NCBI RefSeq assembly: GCF_030580865.1
Contig: NZ_JAUQSY010000009.1
Coordinates: forward strand, 204,824 to 268,823
Direction: 5' to 3'
Source of the DNA: Hymenobacter aranciens
GTDB lineage: Bacteria; Bacteroidota; Bacteroidia; Cytophagales; Hymenobacteraceae
Length of the DNA: 64,000 bases
Shown here piece after piece: positions 8,733-17,303 of the stretch (the stretch's first letter is position 1; each line of letters opens with the position of its first letter). The notes beneath the pieces were generated by a model. The model ran no database searches. It saw only the letters and a program-made list of their open reading frames with translations, and was not told where the DNA came from. Position numbers and translations under genes: made by a program.

Positions 8733-9488
8733 TTACGGCCGCGCAATGCCCAGCTTTTCTAGCTGCCCGGCATATTTGTCATAAATAGCCCGTAAGTCAG
8801 CATTATGCTTCTCGGCATCAACGCCAATGCTAACGTTTTTCGTGTGAAAGCGGTGTAAATGACTGATGTGCGGGCACAGAACCGGCAGATGCCCCGCCAG
8901 CAGAAAGCGCACGTATAGGTCTAGGTCCTCGGCCATTTTCAACTCTTCATCGTAGCCGCCTACTTCCTCGAATAGCGCCCGGCTGTAGCACACGTTGCCC
9001 TGGATGAAATGCTCGGCCCGGAAAATGGCTTGCAGCATTTCGGTAGGCGAGTTGAAGCGCCATGCGTAATAATCTTCGCCGGGCAGGTATCGCCCATCTT
9101 CGTTCACGCGCAGGAAATCGGCTACCAGCCAGGGCTGGCCGGGGTGGGTTTCGATTTGGGCAGCGTAGTTGTGCAGGGTGCGCTGCAACAGAATATCGTC
9201 GTCGTCGAGCGGCACTACCCAGGCCTCGGGCGTGGTTTCGCGGATAAGGGCGTTGCGGGCGGGGCCGGCCAGCATCTTGCTGGCCGAGTGCCAGTAGCGC
9301 AACGGCGGGCCATCCTGGGCGGCGGCTTCGCGCAGGTAGGCAGTTGTGCCGTCGCGCGAGCCGTTGTCGTAGAGCAGGTGCTCGAAAGAGAAGTCAGAAG
9401 GAGCGCTGACGGTGGCCCGCACGCTGGCTACCGCCTCGGGTAGCAGGGCCCGGCGCTGGTGCGTGGGCGTGATGATGGCAAAGTGCAT
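8733..9488 (-). CDS. Family 2 glycosyltransferase (GT-A)
   Basis: Protein of 251 residues starting MHFAIITPTHQRRALLPEAV, the typical GT2 N-terminus, with nucleotide-sugar-binding aspartates in WVVPLDDDDILL and a later EEVGGYDEELKMAEDLDLYVRF segment matching the GT2 acceptor-side ED motif. It transfers a sugar from a nucleotide donor to an unknown acceptor (polysaccharide, lipid or protein). No membrane segment is obvious. It stands alone on the minus strand, so no pathway can be read from the neighbours. Confidence 0.88.
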   Translation of the reverse strand: MHFAIITPTHQRRALLPEAVASVRATVSAPSDFSFEHLLYDNGSRDGTTAYLREAAAQDGPPLRYWHSASKMLAGPARNALIRETTPEAWVVPLDDDDILLQRTLHNYAAQIETHPGQPWLVADFLRVNEDGRYLPGEDYYAWRFNSPTEMLQAIFRAEHFIQGNVCYSRALFEEVGGYDEELKMAEDLDLYVRFLLAGHLPVLCPHISHLHRFHTKNVSIGVDAEKHNADLRAIYDKYAGQLEKLGIARP

Positions 9489-9593
9489 AGCCTGGTTTTC
9501 GGGCAGCGCGAACGAAAAGTTGCTACGGCGCAGCTAAAAAAAATTAACTTTCGGCCAGCGCCCGGCGTTTAGTCGGCTCCCGAATTTTGCTTT

Positions 9594-9893
9594 ATGCCCA
9601 CTTTTGTTGTTTCGCTGCGTCTGCCCGATGCTTTTGATGAGGACTTTATCGCGCTGATTCCGCGCCACCGGGCGGTTATCAACCGGCTGCTGTCCGAGAA
9701 AGTCATCGAAACCTACGCCATCAGTGCCGACCGCAGCCGCGGCTGGGTCACCATCAACGGCGACGACGAGGCCGCCGTGCAGGCCGTGGTGGAGCAGTTT
9801 CCGCTCTACCACTACCTGCATGGCGTGGAAATTGATGAGTTGTTTATTTTTGACAGCACCGCCTCGCGTTTTCCACTTATCAGCTTAAACTAA
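9594..9893 (+). CDS. Small conserved hypothetical protein, ferredoxin-like fold
   Basis: Protein of 99 residues, MPTFVVSLRLPDAFDEDFIALIPRH..., with a beta-alpha-beta pattern like muconolactone-isomerase or YCII-type small domains. No catalytic residues can be assigned. It lies divergently from the glycosyltransferase, 105 bases apart, so the two may share a promoter region. Codon use is normal and the reading frame is not a shadow of another gene. Confidence 0.6.
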   Translation: MPTFVVSLRLPDAFDEDFIALIPRHRAVINRLLSEKVIETYAISADRSRGWVTINGDDEAAVQAVVEQFPLYHYLHGVEIDELFIFDSTASRFPLISLN

Positions 9894-9941
9894 GTCGCTG
9901 GCGGGCAGCTCATACCTCTTGCCAGTCTTATCCTCGTCATT

Positions 9942-10826
9942 ATGCCCCTCTTCCCTATTCGTCAAACCATTACCGCCGCCGGCTTGGCAGCATTACCGCT
10001 GGCTTCGCTGGCGCTGTTGAGCGCCGGTCCAGCCAGGTACCCCCAGGCGCCGAGCATCACCACAGAACAACTCACCAGCCGCATGAGCACCGCCATCGAA
10101 GGCTTGCGCTCCCTCCGCTGCACGGTGAAAGCCCAGGAGCGCATTGCCGGTAAAATCGTGCCCGCCCGCAGCCTGATGAAAATGACCTTCAAGCCTTTCC
10201 GGGTGTATGTCAAAAACCAGAAGGGCGTGGAAGTACTCTGGGTGACCGGCCAGAACGACGGCGATGCCTGGGTGTACCCGGCGTCTTTTCCTTACGTTAC
10301 GCTCAGCCTCGACCCGCGCGGCAAGCTAATGCGTAGTGGCCAGCACCACACGGTATTACAGGCGGGTTTCGGTACTATTTCCGAGCTGCTGCGCACCACC
10401 GGCCTGCGGCAGGACGCTGCTTTCAGCCGCTCGTTCCGCTACGTGGGCGACAGCACCGTGCAGGGCCGCCCGGCCCACATCCTGCGCTCCGATTACCCAC
10501 AATTTCGCTACGTGAGCTACAAGGCAGGTAAAAACGAAACCCTGAGCACCGTAGCCGAGCGTTTCGGCTGCGGCGAATACCGCGTGATGGAGCGCAACAA
10601 CCTCGACGCCGACGAAAAAATCCCCGAAGGCAAAATACTACAAGTACCTAACTCCTACGGCCGTCGCACCATCCTCAGCGTCGATACCAAGACCTTTCTG
10701 CCCACTATGGTGCAGGTACACGACGATAAGGGCTTATTCGAGAAATTCGAGTTTACCGATGTGGTGCCCAACCAGAACATTCCGCTGGAGGAATTCTCAA
10801 AGGACTATCCAAGCTATAAAATCTGA
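9942..10826 (+). CDS. DUF1571 protein with LysM domain
   Basis: Protein of 294 residues. The N-terminus is a hydrophobic signal-like stretch (residues about 8-30). The body resembles DUF1571 (outer-membrane lipoprotein-sorting-like fold, LolA/LolB-related): SLRCTVKAQERIAGKIVPARSLMKMTFKPFRVYVKNQ. Residues about 190-238 form a LysM peptidoglycan-binding module (KAGKNETLSTVAERFGCGEYRVMERN ... IPEGKILQVP). It is likely a periplasmic envelope protein. The LysM sits inside the DUF1571 body rather than at an end, which is a little unusual. Confidence 0.75.
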   Translation: MPLFPIRQTITAAGLAALPLASLALLSAGPARYPQAPSITTEQLTSRMSTAIEGLRSLRCTVKAQERIAGKIVPARSLMKMTFKPFRVYVKNQKGVEVLWVTGQNDGDAWVYPASFPYVTLSLDPRGKLMRSGQHHTVLQAGFGTISELLRTTGLRQDAAFSRSFRYVGDSTVQGRPAHILRSDYPQFRYVSYKAGKNETLSTVAERFGCGEYRVMERNNLDADEKIPEGKILQVPNSYGRRTILSVDTKTFLPTMVQVHDDKGLFEKFEFTDVVPNQNIPLEEFSKDYPSYKI

Positions 10827-10838
10827 CCTCATCTCAAA

Positions 10839-10905
10839 ACCGCAGATTCAAACGGATTTAGCGGGCGTATCCGTTTCATCCGCTAAATCCGTTTGAATCT
10901 GCGGT
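10839..10905. repeat. 26-bp inverted repeat of the GACCGCAGATT family
   Basis: Perfect 26-bp arms (10839-10864 and 10880-10905) with a 15-base loop, filling the gap between two convergent genes. It shares CCGCAGATTCAA..CGGATTT with the element at 14714-14941. It probably also terminates transcription in both directions. Confidence 0.85.
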
Positions 10906-10906
10906 C

Positions 10907-11779
10907 CTAGCGGCGCATGGTTTTCTCAATCTGGTCCCACATTTCAGGGGTCAGCAGCTCCAGTTTGTTGAATTCACCGGCGCCGTTCAGCCACTCACCG
11001 CCGTCGATGGTTACGACTTCACCGTTCACATAGGCCGAGAAATCAGACACTAAGTAGGCGGCCAGGTTAGCCAGCTCCTGGTACTGGCCCACGCGTTTCA
11101 GCGGTACGCTGGCGGCCGGGTCGAGCTTGCTGGCCAGGGGCTCGGGGAAGAGGCGGCTCCAGGCGCCCTCCGTGGGGAAAGGGCCGGGCGCGATGGCGTT
11201 GGAGCGGATGCCGTATTTGGCCCACTCCACGGCCAGCGAGCGGGTCATGGCCAGCACACCGGCCTTGGCGGCGGCCGATGGCACCACGAAAGCAGAGCCT
11301 ACCGAGGCGTAAGTGGTGACGATGTTGAGGACGGTGCCGGGCTTTTTGTCGGCAATCCAGCGCTTGCCCACGGCCAGGGTGCAGTTGTAGGAACCGCGCA
11401 GCACGATGTCCACAATCACATCGAAGGCCTTGTGCGACAGGCGCTCCGTAGGGCTAATAAAGTTGCCGGCGGCGTTGTTCAGCAGCACGTCCACGCCGCC
11501 GAACTCTTGGATGGTGCGCTCCAGCATATCCTCCACTTCGTTGTACTTGCGCACGTCGCAGGCGATGGGCAGCACGCGGCCGCCGGTTTGCTGGCGCAGC
11601 TCTTCGGCGGTTTTTTCGAGCACATCGAGCTTGCGGCTCGTAATGGTGACGTTGGCGCCGAGTTGCAGGAAGTAAGTGGTCATGGCGCGGCCCAGACCGG
11701 TGCCACCGCCCGTCACGATGATGGTTTTGCCCTGCAGGGCGTTGTCGCGCAGCATAGGTTGCGAGAATGGTGCGTTCAT
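10907..11779 (-). CDS. SDR oxidoreductase, 2,4-dienoyl-CoA reductase (DECR)-like
   Basis: Protein of 290 residues counted from the ATG at 11779 (MNAPFSQPML); an in-frame extension to 11899 looks spurious. It has the Rossmann motif TGGGTGLG and NNAAGNF, and, instead of the usual Tyr-x-x-x-Lys, the DECR-type VTTYASVGSAFVVPSAAAKAGV stretch followed by NAIAPGPFPTEGAWSRL and a C-terminal GEFNKLELLTPEMWDQIE. This pattern matches mitochondrial-type NADPH 2,4-dienoyl-CoA reductases, which remove double bonds during beta-oxidation of unsaturated fatty acids. The stop codon directly abuts the palindrome at 10839-10905. Confidence 0.85.
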   Translation of the reverse strand: MNAPFSQPMLRDNALQGKTIIVTGGGTGLGRAMTTYFLQLGANVTITSRKLDVLEKTAEELRQQTGGRVLPIACDVRKYNEVEDMLERTIQEFGGVDVLLNNAAGNFISPTERLSHKAFDVIVDIVLRGSYNCTLAVGKRWIADKKPGTVLNIVTTYASVGSAFVVPSAAAKAGVLAMTRSLAVEWAKYGIRSNAIAPGPFPTEGAWSRLFPEPLASKLDPAASVPLKRVGQYQELANLAAYLVSDFSAYVNGEVVTIDGGEWLNGAGEFNKLELLTPEMWDQIEKTMRR

Positions 11780-11921
11780 AAGGAAAAGGGTGGGATGAAG
11801 CCGGCACAGCCCGGCCCCCGAAGGTACTAGCTGCCGCCAGAAACGAATGAAGTCTGGCCGCGTTACAACCGTTGGAAGCACTAAACATCTATTTGCCAAG
11901 CCAAAATATAGTATTTAGTAC

Positions 11922-11948
11922 TTTGTTAACTTTTTCGTAGTACTTTTG
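11922..11948 (+). promoter_or_regulatory. Bacteroidota-type promoter, -7 TACTTTTG
   Basis: TACTTTTG at 11941-11948 fits the TAnnTTTG -7 box, 24 bases before the ATG of the next gene. A TTTG at 11922-11925 could be the -33 element, but the spacing (15) is short. The region is strikingly AT-rich. Confidence 0.5.
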
Positions 11949-11971
11949 TGTTTCATTGTTGAGTTTACATC

Positions 11972-12850
11972 ATGAGTCCTTCCCATTCCGGTAGTAGCTC
12001 ATCCGACCAGGTCAGGCCCGAAAAACCAGTAGTATTGGTGCTGGGATGCGGTTGGTTGGGTATGGCGCTGGCCCGCGAACTGGTAGCCAGGGGCAGTCGG
12101 GTATTGGGCACTACTACCACGCCCGAGCAGTTGACCGTGCTGCGCGACGCCCGCATTGAAGCCCATTTATTGCGACTGGGAGCCGATTTTTCGAGCCCCG
12201 ACGAAGCCCTGCTAGCTCAGCTGTTGCGTACTGCCGATGTGCTGGTACTCAACGTGCCGCCCCGTGCCGCTGCTGCCGGTGCCTACCCTGCGCTGCTGCG
12301 CCCCGTGCACCGGGCGGTGGCCGCCGCCGGTATTCGGAGTGTGCTGTTCGTCAGCTCCACCAGCGTTTATCCCGACGAGCCCCGCGTGATGCGCGAAACC
12401 GACGCCGTCAGCACCCGCGACGCGGCCTCCGACATCCTCCGGGCCGAAGGCCACTTCGTGCCGCGCTACGGCCAGTGGCGCAGTACGGTAGTGCGGCTGG
12501 GCGGCCTCATCGGCCCCGACCGCGCCCCCGGCCGCTTCCTGGCCGGCCGGCGCGATTTGCCCCAGGGCAATGCGCCCGTCAACCTCGTACATCTTACTGA
12601 TGTCGTGGGCGTTATTACCGCCATCATCGAGCACGAAGTATGGGGGCACACCTTCAACGTGTGTGCCGCCAACCATCCTTCGCGCCGTGAATTCTACCCC
12701 GCCGCTGCACAGTACCTCAAGCTGGATTCGCCCACCTTCCGCGCCGAAACCGGCATCACCGGTAAAACCATCGACAGCAGCCTGGTGCGCGCCACCGTAC
12801 CCTACCAGTTTCAGCACGACGACGTGCTGGCGGCCCTACCGTACTGCTAA
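11972..12850 (+). CDS. NAD-dependent epimerase/dehydratase-like protein (YeeZ-like)
   Basis: Protein of 292 residues with an atypical extended-SDR Rossmann start VLVLGCGWLGMALARELVARG (residues about 20-40), then SSTSVYPDEP with the structural Ser and the Tyr of the active site shifted, as in the YeeZ group. C-terminal substrate-domain motifs (NLVHLTDVVGVI, FNVCAANHPSRREFY) are typical of these epimerase-like proteins. The substrate is unknown; it is probably a nucleotide-sugar or a metabolite-repair activity. It is followed by the HI0933-like gene 33 bases later in the same direction. Confidence 0.78.
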   Translation: MSPSHSGSSSSDQVRPEKPVVLVLGCGWLGMALARELVARGSRVLGTTTTPEQLTVLRDARIEAHLLRLGADFSSPDEALLAQLLRTADVLVLNVPPRAAAAGAYPALLRPVHRAVAAAGIRSVLFVSSTSVYPDEPRVMRETDAVSTRDAASDILRAEGHFVPRYGQWRSTVVRLGGLIGPDRAPGRFLAGRRDLPQGNAPVNLVHLTDVVGVITAIIEHEVWGHTFNVCAANHPSRREFYPAAAQYLKLDSPTFRAETGITGKTIDSSLVRATVPYQFQHDDVLAALPYC

Positions 12851-12871
12851 ATCAGGGCCTGCTGGCTGTCG

Positions 12872-12879
12872 TACCTTTG
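12872..12879 (+). promoter_or_regulatory. -7 box TACCTTTG directly before a GTG start
   Basis: Perfect TAnnTTTG match ending five bases before the GTG at 12884, which would place transcription start at or next to the start codon and give a leaderless message. Confidence 0.4.
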
Positions 12880-12883
12880 TTGG

Positions 12884-14152
12884 GTGAGTACTGAATTTCA
12901 TTCGGCCCCGATAGTCGTGCTTGGCGGCGGCGCAGCGGGCTTTTTCGGCGCCATCGCCTGCGCCGAGGCCAACCCTGAAGTACCAGTTCTATTACTGGAA
13001 AAAACCGGCAAGCTCCTGAGCAAAGTGCGCATCTCGGGCGGCGGCCGCTGCAATGTGACGCACGCCTGCGACACCGCCGCCCAGCTCGTAACCCACTACC
13101 CAAGAAGCAATAAACAGCTCAAGTCAGGCTTTCAGCAATTCGGCGTAGCCGACACCATTGCCTGGTTTGCCCGGCGCGGCGTAACGCTCAAAACCGAAGC
13201 CGACGGCCGTATGTTCCCCAGCACCAATTCCAGCGAAACCATTGCCCAGGCGCTGGAAGATGCCGCCCGTAAGGCTGGCGTCCGCATTTATCAAAACGTG
13301 CAGGCTGATGCTATTGAACCGCTGACTGAAGGCGGCTTCCGCATGCAATTAAGTGGCAATGGGGCCAGTAACTTAGGCACTAATTTACAAGCATCACGCC
13401 TCCTGATAGCTACGGGCGGCAACCCCAAAAGCACGGGCTACGACTGGCTGCGTCGCCTCGGTCATCACATCGCCGAGCCCGTTCCTTCGCTTTTCACATT
13501 CAACGTCCCCGACTCGCCCTTACGCGAGCTGCCCGGCGTGAGCGTGCCCCATGCCCGCGTCGTGCTGGCCGGCGAAAAGCTCCAATACGAAGGCCCTCTG
13601 CTGGTTACGCATTGGGGCGTGAGTGGCCCAGCCGTGCTCAAGCTCTCAGCCTGGGGGGCCCGCCGCCTGAGCGAGCTCAATTATACAGGTACCGCGCTGG
13701 TCAGTTGGGTACCTACGCACACGGAAGAAACATTGCGGGGTTGGCTCCAGCAGTTCCGACAGGATAACGGCAAGAAAGTCATCGCTGTCAACCAGCAATT
13801 TGGCCTGCCTCAGCGCCTCTGGCGCACCCTCACCGAGCAGGCGGGCATTCCGGCCGAAATGCGCTGGAGCGACTTGCCCGCCAAGCTCCAGAACCGCCTG
13901 TTGGAATTCCTGCTCCGCACCCCACTAGCTGTGCGCGGCAAAACCACTTACAAGGAAGAATTCGTGACCTGCGGCGGCATTTCGCTGGCTGAAGTTGATT
14001 TCAAAACCATGCAAAGCCGACTGGTGCCCGGCCTGCATTTCGCTGGCGAAGTCCTTGACATTGACGGCATCACCGGCGGCTTCAACTTTCAGGCAGCCTG
14101 GACGACCGGCTTCCTGGCAGGCCGGGCCATGGCCACCGCCAGCAACTTATAA
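12884..14152 (+). CDS. HI0933/YhiN-family FAD-dependent oxidoreductase
   Basis: Protein of 422 residues with the N-terminal FAD dinucleotide motif VVLGGGAAGFFGAIACAE, the family signature KVRISGGGRCNVTHA, TKAEADGRMFPSTNSS-like segment and C-terminal GLHFAGEVLDIDGITGGFNFQAAWTTG. The family is a conserved flavoprotein of uncertain reaction. The GTG start is needed to keep the FAD motif near residue 10, as in relatives. A -7 box lies only five bases upstream, suggesting a leaderless transcript or co-transcription with the preceding gene. Confidence 0.88.
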   Translation: MSTEFHSAPIVVLGGGAAGFFGAIACAEANPEVPVLLLEKTGKLLSKVRISGGGRCNVTHACDTAAQLVTHYPRSNKQLKSGFQQFGVADTIAWFARRGVTLKTEADGRMFPSTNSSETIAQALEDAARKAGVRIYQNVQADAIEPLTEGGFRMQLSGNGASNLGTNLQASRLLIATGGNPKSTGYDWLRRLGHHIAEPVPSLFTFNVPDSPLRELPGVSVPHARVVLAGEKLQYEGPLLVTHWGVSGPAVLKLSAWGARRLSELNYTGTALVSWVPTHTEETLRGWLQQFRQDNGKKVIAVNQQFGLPQRLWRTLTEQAGIPAEMRWSDLPAKLQNRLLEFLLRTPLAVRGKTTYKEEFVTCGGISLAEVDFKTMQSRLVPGLHFAGEVLDIDGITGGFNFQAAWTTGFLAGRAMATASNL

Positions 14153-14255
14153 TCACCAAGTCTTCATCTGAAAAGTGCAACCCCCGGCAGCGGCAGGCAG
14201 TAAAAGGACAATCCACATTGGATTTCCTTTTCACACCTACATTCCTCTTTCCACA

Positions 14256-14714
14256 ATGGAAGCCAAAGCCACCCAAGCCCTGCTCAACGAGCTGGTAGAA
14301 ACCCTCAAAGATGGTCAAAAAGGCTATGCCGAAGCCATGGTCGACGTAAAAGACGCCGACTTGAAAAGCACTTTCAAAGACCTGGCCGCCCAGCGTTCGA
14401 GCTACCTCAACGAACTGGAAGACCAGATGTTCAAACTCGACCTCAAAGTCGATACCAACGAAGGCGCCAAAGGTTCTATCACTGGTGCCGTACACCGCGC
14501 CTGGATTGACCTGAAATCGGCCGTGACGGGCCACGACCGCCACAGCATCCTCGCCGAGTGCGAGCGCGGCGAAGACTACGCCAAGAAGGCTTACCAAACG
14601 GCCCTCGCAGCTCAGGACCTGCCCAGCGGTGTAAAATCGGTCATCGAAAAGCAGTACCAAGGCGTGCAGCAAGCCCACGACCAAATCAAAGCCCTGCGCG
14701 ACTCGTCCAACTAA
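14256..14714 (+). CDS. PA2169-family four-helix-bundle protein (DUF2383)
   Basis: Protein of 152 residues counted from the ATG at 14256 (MEAKATQALLNELVETLKDG); a 27-residue in-frame extension upstream has no family support. It is an all-helical, ferritin-like DUF2383 protein with a characteristic GYAEAMVDVKDADLKSTFKDLAAQRSSYLNELE pattern and GAVHRAWIDLKSAVTGHDRHSILAECERGED. Members are often stress-induced; the function is not established. Its stop codon overlaps the left end of the inverted-repeat element 14714-14941. Confidence 0.85.
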   Translation: MEAKATQALLNELVETLKDGQKGYAEAMVDVKDADLKSTFKDLAAQRSSYLNELEDQMFKLDLKVDTNEGAKGSITGAVHRAWIDLKSAVTGHDRHSILAECERGEDYAKKAYQTALAAQDLPSGVKSVIEKQYQGVQQAHDQIKALRDSSN

Positions 14715-14941
14715 GGACCGCAGATTCAACGGATTTTAACGGATGGAACGGATTTTTTGTGGTTCCACCCATTAATCGAAGTTAACATTAAACAAAAAGG
14801 CCACCCTATTTGGTGGCCTTTTTGTTTTTAACTAGCATTCACAAAAATAAAATAGCAGGTTAGTTTTCACAGCAGAGACTCAACGAGCAGACCCACAAAA
14901 AATCCGTTCCATCCGTTAAAATCCGTTAAATCTGCGGTCCT
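14714..14941. mobile_element. MITE-like element with 47-bp inverted ends
   Basis: Arms 14714-14760 and 14895-14941 are inverted copies with a single mismatch. They bound a 134-base core that holds a bidirectional terminator and no gene. The outer ends read GGACCGCAGATT inward. A shortened relative is at 10839-10905. It fills the space between the stop codons of the flanking convergent genes exactly. Confidence 0.7.
14791..14826. terminator. Bidirectional terminator
   Basis: AACAAAAAGGCCACC at 14791-14805 pairs with 14812-14826, giving a hairpin with A- and T-runs on both sides. It serves the convergent DUF2383 and DEAD-box genes. Confidence 0.85.
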
Positions 14942-16940
14942 ATTCGTCGAAGTTCTCGCGAGCCGGACGGGGAGCATCGTTGTCACGGGCGCCGCCGTAG
15001 CCGCCTTTGTTGCCGTAGGGCTTGCTACCGTAGCTAGGCTTGCTGCCATAGCTGGGTTTGCCGCCGCCATAGCCGCCTTCGCGGTTGCCGCCACCATAGC
15101 TGGGTTTGTTGCCGTAGCTGCTGCCACCGTCGCGGTTGCCTTTGTAGCCGCCGCCGTAGCTGCTGCCACCGCCACGGTTGAAGCCGCCACCGCCCTCGCG
15201 GCCACCTTTGTAGCCGCCGCCGTAGCCACCTTCGCGACGGTCACCGCCGAACGAGCGACGCTCGCCGCCCCGGTCGCCGCCGAAGCCGCCCGGGCCACCG
15301 CCACCGCGGTTGAAACCTTCGGCTTTGGCCTCGCCTTCCTGTACCGGCGTGGCGATGCTGAAGCTTACCGGCCGGCCCTGGATGCTAGTACGACCTAGCT
15401 GAGCTACAATTTCTTCGGCAAATTCCGAAGGCACTTCTACGAAGCTAAACTTGTCGTAGAGCGCGATGTCGCCCACTTTGGCGCCTTGCAGGTTGGTCGA
15501 TTCCGAAATCAGGTCCACGATGTCGCGGGGATGCACCCGGTCCTTCTTGCCCATGGTCACGAACAAGCGGGTGAAACCAGCGCGGGCCGTGCCGGCCGCT
15601 TTGCTGGCGTCGAGGCTCTGCTGGGCGCTTTTCTCCTCTTTCATCGTCATTTTCAGCAAAGCTGCGGCGATGTCGAGTGAGGTGATTTCGTCGCCCTGGT
15701 CGAGCAGGCGCTGCACGCGGCCTACGTATTTCTCCAGGTTGCCCTTCTCCACAATTTCCTTGATTTGATTCAGGAACAGCGTGGTTTTCACTTCCGATAC
15801 ATCGGCAAACGACGGCACCTGCTCCAGCTTAATCTGGGCCTTGGTGAAGCGCATGATGTCGCGCAGCTTATAAATGTCGCGGCCGCTCACGAAGGTGAAG
15901 GCGCGGCCACTCTTGCCGGCGCGGCCCGTGCGGCCGATGCGGTGCACGTAATATTCCTCGTCGGCCGGCAGGTCGTAGTTGAACACGGCTTCCACGTTGT
16001 CTACGTCGATACCACGGGCGGCTACGTCGGTAGCTACCAGCACTTCCAGCGTGCCTTTGCGGAACTTATCGAGCGTGTTCTGGCGCTGCTGCTGGCCCAT
16101 GTCGCCGTGCAGGCCTTCGGCGAAGTAGCCTTTGGCTTGCAGGTCGGCTACAATTTCGTCCACCATCCGCTTGGTGTTGGCGAAAACGAAGGTCGATTTC
16201 AGGTTGTACATGTCGAGCACGCGAGTGAGCACGTCCTTTTTCTGCGGACCGCGCACCTCGAAGTAGCTCTGCTCGATGTTGTTCACCGTCATGGCCTGGT
16301 GGTTCACCTTCACCACTTGCGGGTCGCGCTGGAAGCGCTTGGTGAGCTCCATGATGGGCTTGCTCATCGTGGCCGAGAAGAACACCGTCTGGCGGTCTTC
16401 GGGCATCTTGCTGAGCACGTACTCGATGTCCTCACGGAAGCCCATGTCGAGCATTTCGTCGGCTTCGTCGAGGATGATTTTGGTGGTTTTATCGAGCTTC
16501 AGCGTGCCGCGCTCGATATGGTCCATCACCCGGCCGGGGGTGCCGATAACGATTTGTACGCCGCGCTCCAGGGCGCGAAACTGCCGGTCGTAGCTGCTGC
16601 CGCCGTAAATCGGCACTACGGCCAGACCACGCTTGTATTTGCCCAGTTTCTGGATTTCACCGGATACCTGCACCGCCAGCTCGCGGGTGGGGCAGAGCAC
16701 CAGTACCTGTACGTCGCGGCTGTCACCGTCCACGCCTTCGATGGCGGGAATGGAGAAGGCAGCGGTTTTACCGGTACCCGTTTGGGCCTGACCAATAACG
16801 TCTTTGCCAGCGAGCAGAGCCGGAATAGCGGCGGCCTGAATGGCCGAGGCTTCTTCGTAGCCCATCTCGGTGATGGCGCGTTGTACTTCCTCGGAGAGGT
16901 TCAGCTCGTCGAAACGAACCACAATTTTTTCAGCTTCCAT
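14940..16940 (-). CDS. deaD: DEAD-box RNA helicase (DeaD/CsdA-like) with Gly-rich tail
   Basis: Protein of 666 residues counted from the ATG at 16940. It unwinds RNA using ATP, typically in ribosome assembly and mRNA decay in the cold. Motifs in order: Q-motif (about 10-35), AQTGTGKT (52-59), PTRELA, TPGRVMDH, DEADEML, FFSATM, and HRIGRTGRAG. A DbpA-type RNA-binding domain follows (FVTMGKKDRVHPRDIVDLI ... FSFVEVP). From about residue 570 the protein is a long low-complexity tail of Gly, Tyr, Arg, Ser and Asn (GGYGGG/SYG repeats), much longer than in E. coli DeaD and likely disordered RNA-binding. A cold-shock protein gene lies just upstream in the same direction. Confidence 0.93.
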   Translation of the reverse strand: MEAEKIVVRFDELNLSEEVQRAITEMGYEEASAIQAAAIPALLAGKDVIGQAQTGTGKTAAFSIPAIEGVDGDSRDVQVLVLCPTRELAVQVSGEIQKLGKYKRGLAVVPIYGGSSYDRQFRALERGVQIVIGTPGRVMDHIERGTLKLDKTTKIILDEADEMLDMGFREDIEYVLSKMPEDRQTVFFSATMSKPIMELTKRFQRDPQVVKVNHQAMTVNNIEQSYFEVRGPQKKDVLTRVLDMYNLKSTFVFANTKRMVDEIVADLQAKGYFAEGLHGDMGQQQRQNTLDKFRKGTLEVLVATDVAARGIDVDNVEAVFNYDLPADEEYYVHRIGRTGRAGKSGRAFTFVSGRDIYKLRDIMRFTKAQIKLEQVPSFADVSEVKTTLFLNQIKEIVEKGNLEKYVGRVQRLLDQGDEITSLDIAAALLKMTMKEEKSAQQSLDASKAAGTARAGFTRLFVTMGKKDRVHPRDIVDLISESTNLQGAKVGDIALYDKFSFVEVPSEFAEEIVAQLGRTSIQGRPVSFSIATPVQEGEAKAEGFNRGGGGPGGFGGDRGGERRSFGGDRREGGYGGGYKGGREGGGGFNRGGGSSYGGGYKGNRDGGSSYGNKPSYGGGNREGGYGGGKPSYGSKPSYGSKPYGNKGGYGGARDNDAPRPARENFDE

Positions 16941-17131
16941 GAATGTGGAATAGGAATGGGGAAAGAGACTACGCTCTGAAAACAGCCGAATCAGCGACGT
17001 TTCCCCACCTTCTACCTTCGACAAACAGGCGGGAAAAAACAACCGGGCAACTACCGGACAAACTACGCGGCCAACGTGTTAGTACTTCCTTTTTCTAAGG
17101 GTGACTACGTGGCCATTCTCAAACGCGGGTG

Positions 17132-17163
17132 CAAAGGTACGGAAATTATATTGCAAAAGCAAA
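17132..17163 (-). promoter_or_regulatory. Promoter of the DEAD-box helicase gene
   Basis: On the minus strand, -33 TTTG (17160-17163) and -7 TACCTTTG (17132-17139) are separated by 20 bases, an excellent match to the Bacteroidota sigma-ABfr consensus. It implies a 5' leader of about 185 bases before the ATG at 16940, which could hold a cold-responsive structure. Confidence 0.65.
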
Positions 17164-17180
17164 GCGACCTATTAAAGAAC

Positions 17181-17225
17181 GTCATCCTGAGCATTCCGCT
17201 TGATGCGCGGAATGCTCAGGATGAC
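17181..17225. repeat. Inverted repeat with GTCATCCTGAG ends
   Basis: 19-bp perfect arms (17181-17199 and 17207-17225) around a 7-base loop. Its end GTCATCCTGAG also begins the large repeat at 62445 and a partial copy occurs at 53390. Confidence 0.8.
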
Positions 17226-17251
17226 CTTCTTTTTATTTCCCCAAACGGCAC

Positions 17252-17283
17252 AAAAAAAGCCCGCCGAAACCGGCAGGCCTTTG
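17252..17283 (-). terminator. Rho-independent terminator of the cold-shock gene
   Basis: Minus strand: GCCTGCCGG / GGCGGGC hairpin with TTTC loop followed by seven T, 20 bases after the cold-shock stop codon. Confidence 0.8.
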
Positions 17284-17303
17284 TCTTGAAAGCAAGGCAG
17301 ATA

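Noticed and set aside
15765..16979. 404-codon open frame opposite the DEAD-box gene
   Set aside because: Shadow of a well-supported helicase; His/Val-rich nonsense composition.
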